A stretch of 64,000 nucleotides of DNA from Gonapodya sp. JEL0774 (GCA_027604505.1 JADIIX010000004.1:248001-312000), one strand, 5' to 3'; positions 46,267 through 60,061 are shown, numbered from the stretch's first letter. Numbers and translations: made by a program. Notes: generated from the letters alone by a model not told the origin.

Positions 46267-48086
46267 TTAATCTCCATCATGTTCCTCCCTGTTCTCTGCT
46301 GATCTATTTGACCTCAACCTCAAATCATCCTCCGACGACACACTAGGATTCTGTTCACCGACCGTCCGACGAGGCTCAGCCTCATGTTGGGAACTGTTTG
46401 CGTCTCGACCTTCTTCCTCACCATTAGCACTACTATTGGCATCCGACGTTGGCTGTCTCCGCCAACCGTCCACCTGTGGTGCCGGTCCTCCAACCAGATG
46501 TGCTAACCCAACTGCTCCCAGAACCCGAGAAACGAATCCCAGTAGCACACCCGCGGGGTTCCTGGGTTGCACCTCATTCTGGGGACCGTTCCCGGCGGCT
46601 GCGATTCCCACACCAACTGCAGCACCCAACCCATACCCTAATGTCCCTCCCACATCCGTGTGCTCGGGAACGAAAATTGGATCTACTCCCGCCGCATCCA
46701 GCGTGGCGAATGGGTCCACATTTGTTCGACGCCCCGCGATGAGTGAGTCAACGAGGTTACGGAACGGCGTTGGAGCCTTAAAGAGGGACCACTCTTCACC
46801 TGGGAGAGGCGGAGGAAGACCGGCGGCGCGGCGGCGCTCGTCTAACACATGAGGCCTGTTCAGATAGGTGGAAGGTTATTTTGATGAACTAGGCAGGATA
46901 TATTTCCGACACCCGAGTCTCGTTACGATTGAAATAAACTTACCACACGTCCTCGGCCCAGAAGTAAACGTGCGCTACCGCCATACCCACCAAGTCCCCA
47001 ACAGGCCACTGATTTCCCACAAATATCGAAAATCCAGCCAACACAAAGGGGAGGTATGGAGCAGTGAAATTGAAAAGACCAAAGAAACTCATGCGGACGT
47101 AGGGATTGCGGCGGGACCAAAGGTACACGATGAAGGAGGTGAGCGTGTGGCCAAGAAAAATGAGAGTGGGGGAAATTATATGGGCGATAAGCTGTACAAT
47201 GTGGCAGAGTAGCGAAAGATCAGCTTCTGTACTCCATCCACCAGGGAGTTAGAGAGCGACTTCACGTTTCACAGGGACCAAACCTTCAATAAAGCATGTC
47301 CCACTTCCGTTTTGACGGGGATATCGTTTTCAATGAGCATCTCTTCTGTCGGTCGCTCACGCCCTTTACAAAAGTTCCACTTTGTGGGAGCAGGCTCGAA
47401 CATTGAGCACGCCGTCTAACTCAATGACTTTCCTCGCGCGGACATGCGCGACTCTTCGGAACACATCAGTACTGGTGACTCACAGAGATTGCAGTCATAG
47501 CATACAGTAACATCCAGACAAAATCAGCAGTTCTGGATCGGAAGCTTTCTTCCTCGAGCGCTCTAAAATTGCGCAGAAGAAAAAACATATTGAACATTAC
47601 ATCGACGGAAAGTGGGCCAAAGTACAGGAAAGATGTGAAGAGTCGATGATACTTGTCGAACACCAACATTCCGGTTCAGATATCAACAGAGAAGAGACAA
47701 AGCGTCAGCACCAAAGGCACGAAAGAGTTCGCTACAATCACCAAATGCGAACCTGGCCACCCTTCCAAATGAGGTCTGGATTGAAGTAAAGGTGGAACGG
47801 GGAAATCCACTTCACCTCCTTTGAAGCGAAATATCAGGCATCAGAAGAAAGAGCACTGGTAAGATTTAAGTGCAACATCGAAGCAGAGACCATACTTTGA
47901 ATATGCCGATCCGTCGAATCCGCTCTGAATAGCTCTGAATGACTAGATGACACAGTTCGCGAACATTTGCGATTGGCTACTCACACAGGCGAGCATGGTA
48001 ATGACCGCCGCAGTGACGTAAGACCTCGTTAGAATCGGTATATCAAAATACCACTGCTCGAGTGGAAACGCGCGGCCTTCGTCCAT
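46267..48086 (-). CDS. derlin, ER-associated degradation protein
   Basis: The start [20 protein letters not shown] at 48086 joins [74 protein letters not shown], a membrane segment, and [20 protein letters not shown] to [20 protein letters not shown], then [14 protein letters not shown]. This is the rhomboid-like derlin fold (WR motif region, polytopic ER membrane protein). Derlins form part of the retrotranslocation route that moves misfolded ER proteins to p97/Cdc48. The C-terminal cytosolic tail of about 190 residues (46267-46846), Gly/Ala-rich then Ser/Glu/Arg-rich, is longer than in human derlins. The splice into that tail ([20 protein letters not shown]) is approximate. Confidence 0.88.
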
Positions 48087-48716
48087 CGTTGTTCAGTGCT
48101 GATCGGGATTCGCAAGAAGCCGTTGGATGCTGTGGTCACTGCCAGGAGCGTGAACCACATACTGTGACGGCTCTTCGTTCCAGCACGTCGACGGCGTCAA
48201 CGACAATTCTTGGGAAGATGTGAGATGTTGAGGGCACTGGGGATGTGAATGACTGAAATGAATGACCCCATATTATGTAGCCTTTTCTGAAACAAATTTA
48301 CGTTGTATGGTGATTAAGTCTCGCCACGATCAGCTGTTTTGTTTAGTTGGAGTCGTGCCAAGGCCCCGTCAAACTCATCCCCGCTATTACTCAGTGAATG
48401 GATGATGACATTGAGCTGAACACGATGATATGCGCAAGGATTGGACGCGATAATCTTGCATAATTGGATAACATGCATAATGGTTGTTCAGATTATATTA
48501 TGCATTCCACATATATATCCCTTGTCTCCTCAAAAAATCGCCACCTTCCTTTCGCCTCAGCGAATATCCTCCACAAGCGAGCCAATCCTACTCACATTCT
48601 GTTCTGGTTTCCAAGCCCGGAATGAACTGAGTGGCCTCGCAAGGCCATTGAGTCCCTTGCTAACTCGCACAGACATTGGCGCGCTAGTCGGGGGGGACAC
48701 TGGAAACTGTTCTTCA
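48087..48716. promoter_or_regulatory. divergent intergenic region
   Basis: Lies between the derlin start (minus) and the start of an unknown plus-strand gene. It is A/T-rich around 48.42-48.53 kb. An open frame from 48441 runs through it but looks like non-coding extension. No RNA gene is seen. Confidence 0.4.
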
Positions 48717-50368
48717 ATGTTCAAAAGCAACAAGGGAAAGCGCGAGCGCAGAGCGCTCGAAGAGAAACCCGCACAACACTCTCAAAAGGTTTGGATTTTC
48801 TGTTTCTGTCGAGCTGAGCTCAATCACGCGTTGCTGATACCCATTCGGAACAGTTATCATTGTGGTCGCTCTTCCCTGGATTTCGGAAGAGCGACAAAAA
48901 CGAGCATCCTTCGCGCCCACTTTGGGGAACGCTTAGCTTTCTTGGTCTCAGTTCGACATCAGAGGCTGCTGCGGAAAAGCAGTCTCGAGCCTCCGCAGTT
49001 CCTGTGCCCAGAGCACTCCAACACCCCCCCCCTTCACTTCCACAGTTTCCACACTGGGCCAACAGTAATTCATCACCTCTCCATTATCCGCATACTTCGG
49101 CAACCGATTATGCACTCGTGCGACCCCGAAGTTCCTCTCCGTTGCCCACCACACGACCTCCTGGAAAACTCTTCCCCGCGTCGTCCACACAAACTACTTT
49201 GTTGCCAGATTTCAAGATTGAAGCAATAACGTTCACCGAGATCTGGCAAACGGTTGAAGCAAAAGTGGTTTTCACAGATTGTGGAGAAGCCGACCATATT
49301 TCCATCACCGGACGACGAAGTGTGATACGCTCGCGTCAAAGCTGGTACCCTCGAGACGATACGCCCCATCATTTTTCTTCAACTTTTCATCGAAATCGCC
49401 GGCGGCTGGCAGGCATGCGAAACTCATGGGGAGTCGCGGATTCATCACTCCGTGGAGCATCTCGTGCAAGCGTACTGGAGGACGACGATGATGAGGTTGA
49501 AATTCCACTCTCACCTATACCATTTGAGGGGGATGTGATTTCACCGCCGCATCGCGCATCCATCGAAATCTCCCGTCGCCCTCCAAGTGCATCGGCAGGT
49601 AGAAATGCCTCAAACCAATTTTCTTCTACATCGTATGATATCAAGGTGTATGATGATGCGGAGGATCTTACGACTCAAATGTATACAGGTTTGTGTTTAC
49701 TGGCTTTCAGTGCCACGGTTTTGTTTTTAGAGCCTTGAGTTCAATTTCATCCTCTTTCGTCCATTTTGCAATCAAACGCGAACTATGATGCAGTAACCTC
49801 TCCGAAGAAAGTTCTCGAATCAGAAACACGAAGTCGGAGCCGAACGTCCACACGGCAGTGGCCCCGTAAGTAGTGGATGAGTTCGACCTTTCGCTCTTGC
49901 CACTTAAAGCACGATATGCAACACATAGGGATCTCTCATGCAGCCATTGCATCGCCGGCTCCGTCTTTGGACTTAGAGCGAGAACGCTCTCGAGCAGCCA
50001 TGTCTCGTGCGGTCGAGATTTCTCCGCTATCAGCGCCGCGGATTGATGATCCACAGCCAACCGCATCTCGCGCGTTCGAGGCATCTCGAACGCCATCTCC
50101 AAACGTCGAGGAAGACCGCCTGCAAAGGGCTCTTTCTCCGATGAGTTCGGAATCGCCCGTATCATCCTGGAGCACGTCACCTCAGAGACAACGGCCAGGA
50201 ACGGCCCCCCGAGGTCCTAGGCCTCAGGTCATTTTGGAACCAACATCGTATTCGTTGCAATTTGGACAAAAGCGCCAACAAATGGGGCACTCACCGCGAG
50301 GCCCAAGGCCAGCTCCATTTCCAGAAGAGCAGCGTCTTTCGAAAAGGCCCTTCGTTAACCCTTATTGA
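48717..50368 (+). CDS. disordered Ser/Pro/Arg-rich protein, unknown
   Basis: The start MFKSNKGKRERRALEEKPAQ has a donor at about 48789. It splices after ...CATTCGGAACAG to LSLWSLFPGFRKSDKNE, and the main exon runs to about 49687 (QMYT). Two further exons follow: NYDAVTSPKKVLESETRSRS, and one with ISHAAIASPAPSLDLERERS ending PEEQRLSKRPFVNPY at 50368. There is no recognised domain, signal peptide or transmembrane segment. A short ordered-looking part (FKIEAITFTEIWQTVEAKVV) sits near residue 120. Repeated (P)RGPRP occurs twice near the end. Probably intrinsically disordered; function unknown. Confidence 0.55.
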
Positions 50369-50486
50369 AAATAGTTTGAAGTTTTGAGAACATTGTTTGG
50401 GTACCAACACAAGTGAAGCTGTTCGCCATAGGAGTGCAATTATTTTTTGTTGGGGGGGATTTCACTTATTATATACGTCAATGCAT

Positions 50487-53400
50487 TCATTTCACTTGGT
50501 AATTCCATTCGCCGACAAACTCCCTCGCGTTTGCAAACATTCGTGCCCAAGGACCAGTTTCCTTCCAACCCCAGCCCAGTTGCCAGCCTGAATTGTTGGA
50601 ACCTGAAACTTCCTCTTTCCAAGAGTTGGATGTCGCCTTGACGCACCGCTCCGGGTGTGGCATAATGATCGTCACCCGTCCACTTTTGTTAGTAATGCCT
50701 GTCATTCCCATTGGGCTTCCGTTAGGATTATATGGATACCGCTCAGTTGGAGATCCATAATTGTCCACAAATCGTAACGAAACAAGGTCGTTCGAGACCA
50801 CATACTCCAAATCTTCAGTTGATGCGAACTCTACCCGTCCCTCGCCGTGGGCGACTGCGACGGGGAGTCGGGTGCCCGCCATATTGCGGAAAAAGATGCT
50901 TGGAGAGTGGGTGATCTCAACCATTGCTACGCGACCCTCAAACTGTTCTGACTTGTTCCGCACAAAGTTTGGCCACCGGATCGCGGATGGTTCCGCTGTT
51001 TGTTCAAGGGAATCCTCGTCATCATCGCAAATCAATTCCTTCATAACACTCATCATTTGACAGCCGTTGCATACTCCCAGTGCGAAAGTGGTTTTGCGAG
51101 CGAAGAACCGTGTGAACTCCGTTCTCGCTCGAGAATTCAGCAAGACGCTCTTCGCCCAGCCGGCGCCAGCACCCAAGACGTCGCCATATGAAAATCCTCC
51201 ACAAGCCACCAAACCGGAAAAATTGTCCAAGCTGACCTTCCCGGCGAGAATTTCAGACATATGCACATCAATTGGTTGAAAACCCGCCCTCAGGAACGAG
51301 TCCGCCATTTCAATGTGACCATTGACGCCTTGCTCCCGGAGTATAGCTACAGGCGGCCGATTAACATTCGGACTGAATGCAAAAGGAACCACAGTCGTTG
51401 GATCGTACTCAGAAAAGGTGAGGTGGGAATGGATACCAGGGTCGGAAGCATCTAGAATCGAGTCGTATTCCTGATCCGCACAGAGAGGATTGTCCCGAAG
51501 TCGCTGAATTCTATGTGAGGTCCAACTCCACAAACGTTGCAAAGCAATGCGCTGCTCCTGGAGTATGATAGTGTTGCCGACTCGAAAGGTCACCTTGTCA
51601 TCCGCAGCTGGTCGACCAACGACATGAATAGCTCCACCGATGAAGAGACTCGGGAAATGCTTCTTTAAGAGGCTGAGTTTCGATTCCGGAAGCTGAACTA
51701 CGCATCCGAGCTCCTCAGCAAACAAGTGGGCAGCCAGACTGTCAATGTTTTGGCTATCGACTTCTCCGAGAACCGACTCCAGCTGTACGTCCACTCCAAT
51801 CCGTCCTGCAAATGACATTTCTGCAATGGTGACAAAGAGCCCCCCGTCGCTAACATCATGATATGCCATGAGTACTGGCCGCTTGTCACCAGCCCACTCT
51901 TCCCGTGTCTCTTCTTTCAGTCGTTGCAGACCGCTAAACAACTCCTTCAGATAGTCCACATTCTCTAAATCTGGAGTTTCCGAGCTCCCAATCTGTGAGT
52001 ACACCTGCGCGAGGCATGAACCGCCAAGACGCTTCTTGCGGGACGCCAGGTCTATGTAAACAAGAACAGTTTCATTGATAGGAGCGGACCGACCCCGACC
52101 AGAAGAACTTGTGAACGTCTTTAAGTCAGGCGACACAGTCTTTCGCACATCGTCCACACCTCCGTAACCCGTAACGTTCAGGGTGACAGGAGCGGTGGCA
52201 CTTTTACTCTCCGCAGTCACTTTGTCTTTCCATTTTGTCGCCATGCTCATGGAGTCCTTCCCGACAGGAACCGCAATCCCTAGTTTTGGGCATAAGTCCA
52301 TACCAACAGCCTCAACAGCGTCCCACAACCTAGCACCCTCATCACCGTGAGATGCAGCACACATCCAGTTGCAGGAGAGGCGAATTGCAGAAGTCCCCGT
52401 CTTGATGTACGCAGAGGCCAAGTTCATCACGGCTTCCGCCACTGCCATACGCGCTGACGCAGCGGGGTCTGTGAGTGCACTCATAGGACGTTCGCCAAGA
52501 CCCATGGCGTAGCCCGTAAAGCCAACGTAGCTTGTTGATGTGACCGAACAGTCCGCGACCGGTGTTTGCCAAGGGCCCACCATTTGATCTCGGGCGACAA
52601 GACCAGAAACTGTGCGGTCGCCGATAGTAATAAGAAATGTCTTTGCAGCCACTGTCGGGAGGAGAAGAAGCCGACGTGCTGCGGCTGTGAGAATCGCACG
52701 CGGGGTAAGAAGAGAAGGGAATAGTTCAACAACAGGAAGATTCATGTTGCTATCGTCGGCCAATCGGGGGAGAGTAGACTCGAACTTGACAGCCTCGACG
52801 AGACTGAATGCCCCTGTTCTGGTCTTCCTCCGAGAAACTTCTCTACGCATTTTAGGAGGTTTTCCGAACAGAATGTCCATGTCCATATCGACCACGTTCT
52901 GACCTAACAAACTATCTGTCACCACGATGCGCTCCTCAGCAGTGGCGACTCCAACCACCGCAAACAAAGCACGTTCGCGTTCACAGATCGAGCTGAAAAG
53001 ATCCACGGATGTCGGTGGGATCGCCAGAACGTATCTGCAAAAGACAGTGGTCAAATCTCAACCCATTAATAATGTGACACAAACACACCTCTCCTGGCTC
53101 TCGTTGCACCAAATTTCCATTGGGCTCATGCCCTCGTCCAGACTGAGGACCTTGCGAATCTCAATGAGAGCTCCGACATCCGAGTCATGCACAAGTTCTG
53201 GCATTGCATTGGAGAGGCCACCAGCACCAACATCATGCACAGAGAGAATGGGGTTTCCGGGCCCCAGTGCGGTGCAAGCATCGATGACCTGCGACAATAG
53301 TCTTCAAGGGGATGGATGAAATTCTCTGATACCTTAGACCCACCTCTTGCGCCCTCCGCTGCATCTCTGGGTTGTCCCTCTGAACGCTTCTGTAGTCGAG

Positions 53401-55477
53401 CTCCTCCCTGCCTTCACTTAGTCCACTTTTTTCTGAGCTCGCTGCACCACCACCAAGTCCGATCAACATAGCTGGTCCACCAAGAACGACAAGCAAAGAT
53501 CCGGGGGGGATTTTCTTTTTGTGCGTGTGTTGCGGCCGAACAGTACCCAGACCTCCCGCAAGCATAATTGGTTTGTGATATCCACGAAATTCACCATCAG
53601 CGAGTCCACCCATGGTGCGGAAGTATCCCGTGATCGCAGGCCGACCAAATTCATCATTGAACGCAGCGGCACCCAAAGGACCATGAATCATAATATCAAG
53701 GGCGGACTTGACTGTCGCGGAACGTCCGTACTCCAGTTCCTGTCGCTCCCAGGGGAGGACGGCGTTTGGAAGTAAGAGGTTGGAGACAGAGAAACCGGCC
53801 AGACCGGAAATAGGGTGGGAGCCCATTCCGACGGCTCCTTCGTCGCGGATCTCACCGCCAGAGCCCGTTGAGGCTCCTGGGTAGGGTGAAACGGCCGTCG
53901 GGTGGTTGTGTGTTTCAACCTAGGCCGATGGTGTTGGCTCCTGATCACAAACAGAGCGACACCTCAAAGTCAAAGCAGCATTCCTACCTTAACAACCACG
54001 TACACATCTTCTTCCACTCTTTTGTACTTGTGCTCGTCCGTAGAGTCGACAAGAAACCTAGAGTGCATCGAACATCGCGAATTGCAGATAATAAGAGAGA
54101 CATGAGACGTCTTGCTTGGATTGCTCGAACGCTCACTTAACGCTTCTTCCACCGACCCCTTCTAAAACAGCAGCGTTATCCGAGTATGCGCTCACAACCC
54201 CGTGAGGTGCTAGGTTGTACGTATTCCGAATCATGTCGAACAAACTCCTGTGCTTTCTCTTCCCTGCCTGGTCGAGGGAACTCTCCAACTCCTCTTTCCT
54301 CTCTCCATCAATAATCCACTCCGCGCGGAATATTTTGTGACGGCAGTGTTCTGAGTTCACTTGGGCGAACATGACAAGCTCGGCATCGGTGGGTGCTCTG
54401 ACTCGGCCCTGCGCGTCTGGATGACGAAGGAAGGCATCCGCAAGATATGCAATCTCGTCAGGAGCGAGAGCAAGACCCCACGACGTATTGGCCTCAGAAA
54501 GGACTTGGAGTGCGTTGGGGAGATGGGCGTCGACTTCGGCATTAGAGATGGTAGAGGTAGGGACAAGGGAGAGTGATTTTAAGGGCCGGGGCTCGCCTGG
54601 CAATTCACACGAGGAGAGAGGTGTGAGCTGGGAACGACGAACGGCAAAGAGATAGCCAGCGACTTTGGCCCGCCCACTAAATCGCCTAGCAATGTAACAA
54701 AATGCTTCCTCTTTCCTGTGGGTGGTCCCTATGCCAGTTTCCCGCATAGGCAGAAAGATTGCAACTCTCACCCCTTCCAAACACTGTCTCTTCCACATTG
54801 GCCGTAGACCCCTCACTACCACCTAAAAAGTCGTCAACGTCATCCACAACAGTTTGAGTCATGCGGTCGTGGAGTAAATCAGACCAAACCAGGTGCGGGT
54901 TGAAAGTTGTTATGCCATTGGTACTACTTGTTGTGGTGAGCGCGTTTAGAGGGGTCAATTCGTCGAGCTCCCTCGGAGCAAGATGAACAATCCACAGAAC
55001 ACCACGCTCAATCCTCGAAACGAAATTTTTGAGACCACAGATGTGAGCAATGTCGGTTGCCTTGGAAGACCATGGGGAGATGGTACCAGGGCGAGGAATA
55101 ACAAGGCGAGGGAGAACAGAGGGCGGTAGAGGATGTGTAGGGAGGTTTCGTTGTGAGTCTTGACCAATTGAACTTGCGGCAATTCCCCGAAGTGATTGCA
55201 GGACCAGACCGTCAGATGGGTGACGGAGTGTGTTGGCCTGAGCATCTCCATATCGAAGGAGTCGCCGCAATATGTCAATGTTCGCGTTCCATTGCTGTGT
55301 TCCAAGAAGAGCGGTCGCTTGAGAGGTGAGCTTGACAAAGTGGACGTAGTATGCAGAGACATCAGCGGGCTCGGAGTGTCTGAGAGGCCACCGGGCGGAG
55401 AGCTCCGAGAGAGCAGCGCCACGGCGAAAATCCGAGAGAGTAGAGCACCCCGGGATCGTGAGCATGGACGGCATCAC
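50487..55477 (-). CDS. ADE6: phosphoribosylformylglycinamidine synthase (FGAM synthase)
   Basis: Large purine-synthesis enzyme converting FGAR plus glutamine and ATP to FGAM in the cytosol. Start [20 protein letters not shown] at 55477 (in-frame ATGs also at 55474 and 55465). Domains in order: PurS-like N-terminus; linker with [15 protein letters not shown]; first AIRS-type half with [37 protein letters not shown] and [23 protein letters not shown]; second half with VGKDSMSM and [18 protein letters not shown]; and a class I glutamine amidotransferase domain with [18 protein letters not shown], nucleophile Cys in [12 protein letters not shown] and the His/Glu of IMPHPERC. The end is at 50487. 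Only a few introns, in the 5' half (about 53.06-54.8 kb). The second half is one 855-codon exon. Length matches single-chain eukaryotic enzymes. Confidence 0.95.
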
Positions 55478-56399
55478 TCGAAAGTTTGATGTGGACGGGA
55501 TGTCAAGTCTGATAGGACGAGTATGGAAAGATTTCAGTTAGGTTTGGTTAACCTGTGCTATCGCGCGAAACACAAAACATAGAGAGCCGCAAAGGAGCAA
55601 ATGCATGAGCTATGAGAGACTTCGGGGTGGAAACTAGAGGTCGTGACTTTCCCCATACACCATGGAAAGGTGAAGATTGCTCATCTCGTGTACAGATTCA
55701 AACAACCTCCTCGAAGGCCCCTGGAGTTCGATGGCAATTGGAGGTGGACGTGTTTCACAAAGTACACTCACACCCAGGGATTCTTGGCCGGTATTGGTTC
55801 CCAAAGGAAACGGATGTGGTTGAAGAAGGAATGGATAATTAGTTGACCGTGCCACAGTTCCGTGCAGTTTCAGAAATCCCAGACACACCAGACACAAACA
55901 CTCATATTCACACACTTCCACTTCTATCTTCTCATGAACCTTTTCGACCTTGTTGGGTCTCCACGGGTCGCCTCCGAAGCTCTCAATGTCTGCGATGATC
56001 TCATCATCACCGAGTTTGCTTCGACTCCATCCGGAACGCTCTCAGACCTGTACATAACACGCGCATGCCGGACATGGTGTAAACGACTCTCCAAATCTTG
56101 CTAATATCACCACTTCTGGCGTACATGATGAACATCAGGTAGCCCACGGCATACAGAAAAGCTGTAGCCCATCCTCGGTTCATTTTCCTGAAGTTCTCAT
56201 TCATAAGGAGTACACATGTTCTCTGTCTCAAACAGGAAATAAACAAATAGTATAAAAACTGACCGGACATGGGGACAACAAAGCTTTGGTCATCCCAGCC
56301 GCCTGAAATCATGACTCATGTTCGCTGACTGTGTCTCCCGCCACATAAAAGGGGGGCTCGTTCCATACATCATCAAACAATCATCCACCAATAAAGCTT
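55478..56399. other. intergenic, no clear gene
   Basis: Upstream of FGAM synthase. Frames such as 56007-56312 (minus, hydrophobic) and 55922-56104 (plus) have no motif and no convincing splice partner. It should contain the FGAM synthase promoter. Confidence 0.4.
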
Positions 56400-57418
56400 C
56401 AAAGAACACTATCATTGTCATGAGCGTCAATCTCAATTCGCAAATACAGTCACATTTGCGTCCTCCACTTCATGCAGACATGGCAGCAGCCTCAAAGGGT
56501 TCGGATTCCTACTTCAACTGGTATGTCCCAGATTGTAGATTATTTGGGAAGAATCTTCCGCTAATGTTCCACCCTCTCCGCTTGGTGCCTCACTGTATGG
56601 CCTTCTTATATCATGGGAAGGTTGGACCATACGTCTGGAATGATTGGAGGAAGAATCTACATAGCTGGTGGGTTTTCGAGAGAATCATCCTATACATTGA
56701 AGTACAAGAAAATCCTCACATTTCATTCCAGGTCAAGTTCCCTGCAAAGGAGTTTCGCTAGAGTCGTGCACCAGAAATGGTCTGGATGCAGCACCTTACC
56801 CAAGAGCATATGCCCGTCGCCACACAATTGCGCTGTCAAATCCAGCTTCTCACAAGCACGTGGAGACCTACGGATCACCTTCCAAGAATCGTACCACGTC
56901 GATGCTCCTCCTTCCAACCGAAATACAGAGTACCCCAACCCCTTCACCTCCCGCAACATCATCTCCGAGCCACGAACCCGTTCTGATCAGGAGAATATCT
57001 GTCGGTGCGGGAGTACTAACTGGTAAGTTGCTTCAACCGCGTAGCTCCTCGCACGCCAAACTAATCAACAACTCCAGAGGGCATGATCGTCCCAGACGTG
57101 ACCGCAACTGCGATTGTTCTCCAGGAACAGCAGCACCCCGAGATGCACACACTACTCAACTCGGCAGTTCCCACGCCTCCTCCGCGGGCAGGTTCGCCCA
57201 CACTCCGTTCCGACCCCGGCACAGAGACCGCTCACCAAGACGACTCAATCTGCACTACCAGTGTGTTTTCACCGATGGCTATTGCCGCTTCGGACGAGGG
57301 TCATTGGATTCGGGACTCGGGTGTTGATTTTGACAAGACACTCGCGGACATCAAGGAGAAAAGCGTAAGCTTGGGGTGGGCGAACTGGCAAAGCTATGCG
57401 CATAGACACTTCTTGTAG
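56400..57418 (+). CDS. unresolved gene, possible single Kelch motif
   Basis: A plus-strand gene is likely because two exons join well. ...PVLIRRISVGAGVLT ends at a GTAAGT donor (about 57023), and after an AG acceptor the frame continues with EGMIVPDVTATAIVLQEQQ to FDKTLADIKEKSVSLGW and the stop at 57418. Upstream exons are uncertain. HTSGMIGGRIYIAGGF around 56625-56670 looks like a Kelch blade, but the splice linking it to the downstream exon is unclear because two frames are open through 56.7-57.0 kb. The protein seems Ser/Thr/Pro-rich at its end. No function is assigned. Confidence 0.35.
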
Positions 57419-57650
57419 CGAGAGTGTACGTTGGAGAGAGGGGAGAAGCGAGTCTCCCTGGGACTTGTGAAATACCTTCCATTTGAAGTAAACTTTTCAG
57501 CTTCTGCTTCGAGCTGGACTGCCATCCAGCCTCTGTATTTTCATAGCAATTTATCAATCTCACACGGGAAAGTTTTGCAAAGATTTGGTGTTTGCGTGGA
57601 TACATATTGGTGGTGGTGATGATTCGAGGCTGGCTGGGGAATGACCGAAG

Positions 57651-60061
57651 GTGCACTCTGTCAGGAAAACATATCGAAAGTGCATTTCCGAAATGCGAAG
57701 AGCATTGCTGGCCACAACTCTCCACGACCATCGATGCGTGCCACCAGCTCTTGATTATTGCTCCTTCTCCGGTACCATTCGTCTCGCTCGGGCAAAAACA
57801 AACTTCATCGCAACGTCTCGGCATTCAAGCTTTTCATCAACCACCAACTCTCCCTCTTCACCCACCCCTTCGCTACCGACCACACCCTCATCGCCTGGCG
57901 AGGATCTCTTTGTCCGTGATCGACGACGGACCTTCCAACGGCTGGGGGTCGATCCATACCCCCACTTTGACCGATCGTCGTTAACAAACCCACTCCAGAT
58001 ATCCGAGTTCGTGGATGCATTTGCTGGAAAATATGCTGCGGGAGAACGGGACTCTGGCAAAGTCGCGACGGTTATGGGTGCGTTTGTAGTTTGATGGTGT
58101 TGGGGATCTGTGACGACCAGGTCTACGGCGGGGTCACTCGGCGCGAGACGATGCTGATACCCTACGATTTTTAGTAACTTCACCACATGCTCCCGATTGT
58201 GCTTCGCTTTGCCTCCCCACTTTCCCACGCATTTAGGACGAATTACCGCGAAACGTGTTGCCGGCAAGGGGTCCATGTTTCTCGATATAGTGAGGGACCG
58301 ACATCGACTACAAGTTCTAGTGAATGCAAAGCATCTGAACAGTGCCGAAGAGCACAATAAATGGGAAGGGGCGCTTTTGACAGGGGATGTAATCGGTGAG
58401 CAAGCAGAAGGCAGTCGAATGCCAGAAGAGTGGCAAGCTAATCCTCGGCATTGCTAACCATGAGTGCTTTTGTTGTGATGGTGCAAATACAGAGGTTACT
58501 GGCTTCCCTGGTGTTACGCGTACAGGCGAACTGTCCGTTATCGCCACGCAAATGCGACTGCTGGTACCATGTCTAAGGCGAATCCCGAAGACACAAGGTG
58601 TGGAGGATGTTGTGAGTATTACTGCCTAAACATCAGAATACAGGAAGGCCCATTCATTTGGATCCATGATGCGGCAGAACCTGCGCCTCCGTGACCGCCC
58701 TCTTGCACTTCTCGCCTCTCGCGAGCTCTCTGACACTCTCATTCTTCGAAGCCGTACTATTTCATATATTCGCCGCTACTTTGACCAAGAGGGTTTCTTG
58801 GAGGTGGAGACTCCGATACTTTCTGCCAAAGCTGGTGGAGCGAATGCAAGGCCTTTTGTGACATGGAGCAATGGACTTGATACTGAGATGCGGATGAGGA
58901 TTGCACCGGAACTGTATTTAAAGGTATGTAGTCATCAGCTTGCTGGAGAATTCACTCTGAACCGCCGTAGCGTTGTCATTTAGCAACTGATTATTGGAGG
59001 ATTGGATCGTGTCTACGAGATTGGTAAATGCTTTCGAAACGAAGGCATTGATAGCTCTCACCTTCCTGAGTTCACATCGTGCGAATTTTACGAGGCTTTC
59101 GCGGATCTCGAGAAGTTGATGAGTCGTACTGAGGAACTGTTGTTTGGTGCGTGGATCAGCCTGATAGTGGAGCGAGGGGACGGACGAATGACTCTTTGGC
59201 TTCAATCGTGGCTGTATGTTTGCCTATTACATCAGGTCTCTCCAAGGCACTTACAGGTAGCCCCGTTGTCCACATCGAGCGGGCGACAAATCCCCCAACC
59301 GAGATCGACTTCACTCCTCCCTTCCGTCGCGTGGACGTCGTTCCTGCGCTCTCTCTAGCCCTTGGTGAACCGCTTCCTCTCCCCTCGGAATCCCTATCGG
59401 AATCTGATGCCCTCAAAGGCTTGGTCAATCTCTTGGAGAAACGTCACATACCTCGACCGAAACCGCTCACTCTTGCTAGGGTTTACGATAAGCTCATTGA
59501 AAGATATATCGAGCGAGAATGTGTGCAGCCGACGTTTCTGATTGGACACCCTGGCGTGATGTGCCCTCTTGCCAAGAGAGATCCGAAGCTGGTATGCCGG
59601 GCCGTCCTGATGGAAGAGCTGGAATCTCCCGACTTACGATTCACTTTCTCGTCGATTGGTCTTAGTTCTCCACAACCCTTCGCTTTGAGCTGTTTGTGAA
59701 CGGCGTGGAGCTAGCCAATGCGTACGCGGAGCTCAATGACCCACTTGAACAACAGTCTAGGTTTGCCGCGCAGCACATTGCCCGTGAGAGAGCACCGTCG
59801 GATTTAGTGACGACGTCCTCATTGACGGAGTTTGACGACGAAGTTCAGCCTCCCGATGAAGATTTCGTCCGTGCTCTCGAATACGGTCTTCCCCCAACGG
59901 GCGGCTGGGGTTTGGGTATCGATCGGCTGGTGATGTTGTTGGCTGGGGGGAAGGGTATCCGAGATGTGGTTGCATTCGCCGCGGTACGTCACAGGGACGT
60001 CGATAGTATACCAAGTTCCGACGTCCGAGAAACCAGCACCGGAGATAGTGTATCGGAATAA
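57651..60061 (+). CDS. MSK1: lysyl-tRNA synthetase, mitochondrial type
   Basis: Class II lysyl-tRNA synthetase. The first exon ([20 protein letters not shown]; in-frame ATG also at about 57693) has a long Arg/Ser/Thr-rich leader consistent with a mitochondrial presequence, then [11 protein letters not shown]. The OB-fold exons read [18 protein letters not shown] and [15 protein letters not shown]. Catalytic motifs: motif 1 region [20 protein letters not shown], motif 2 [20 protein letters not shown] then [42 protein letters not shown], and motif 3 [19 protein letters not shown]. The stop is at 60061. It charges tRNA-Lys for mitochondrial protein synthesis. The mitochondrial assignment rests on the leader and the absence of a cytosolic-type basic N-extension. 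mEF-G lies 2.6 kb downstream. Confidence 0.88.

Noticed and set aside
56007-56312. Hydrophobic minus-strand frame as a membrane protein gene
   Set aside because: No homologous motif, no splice partners and no conserved features. Probably chance.
57351-57824. 157-codon minus-strand frame
   Set aside because: Overlaps the 3' end of one plus-strand gene and the first exon of the lysyl-tRNA synthetase, and has no motif.
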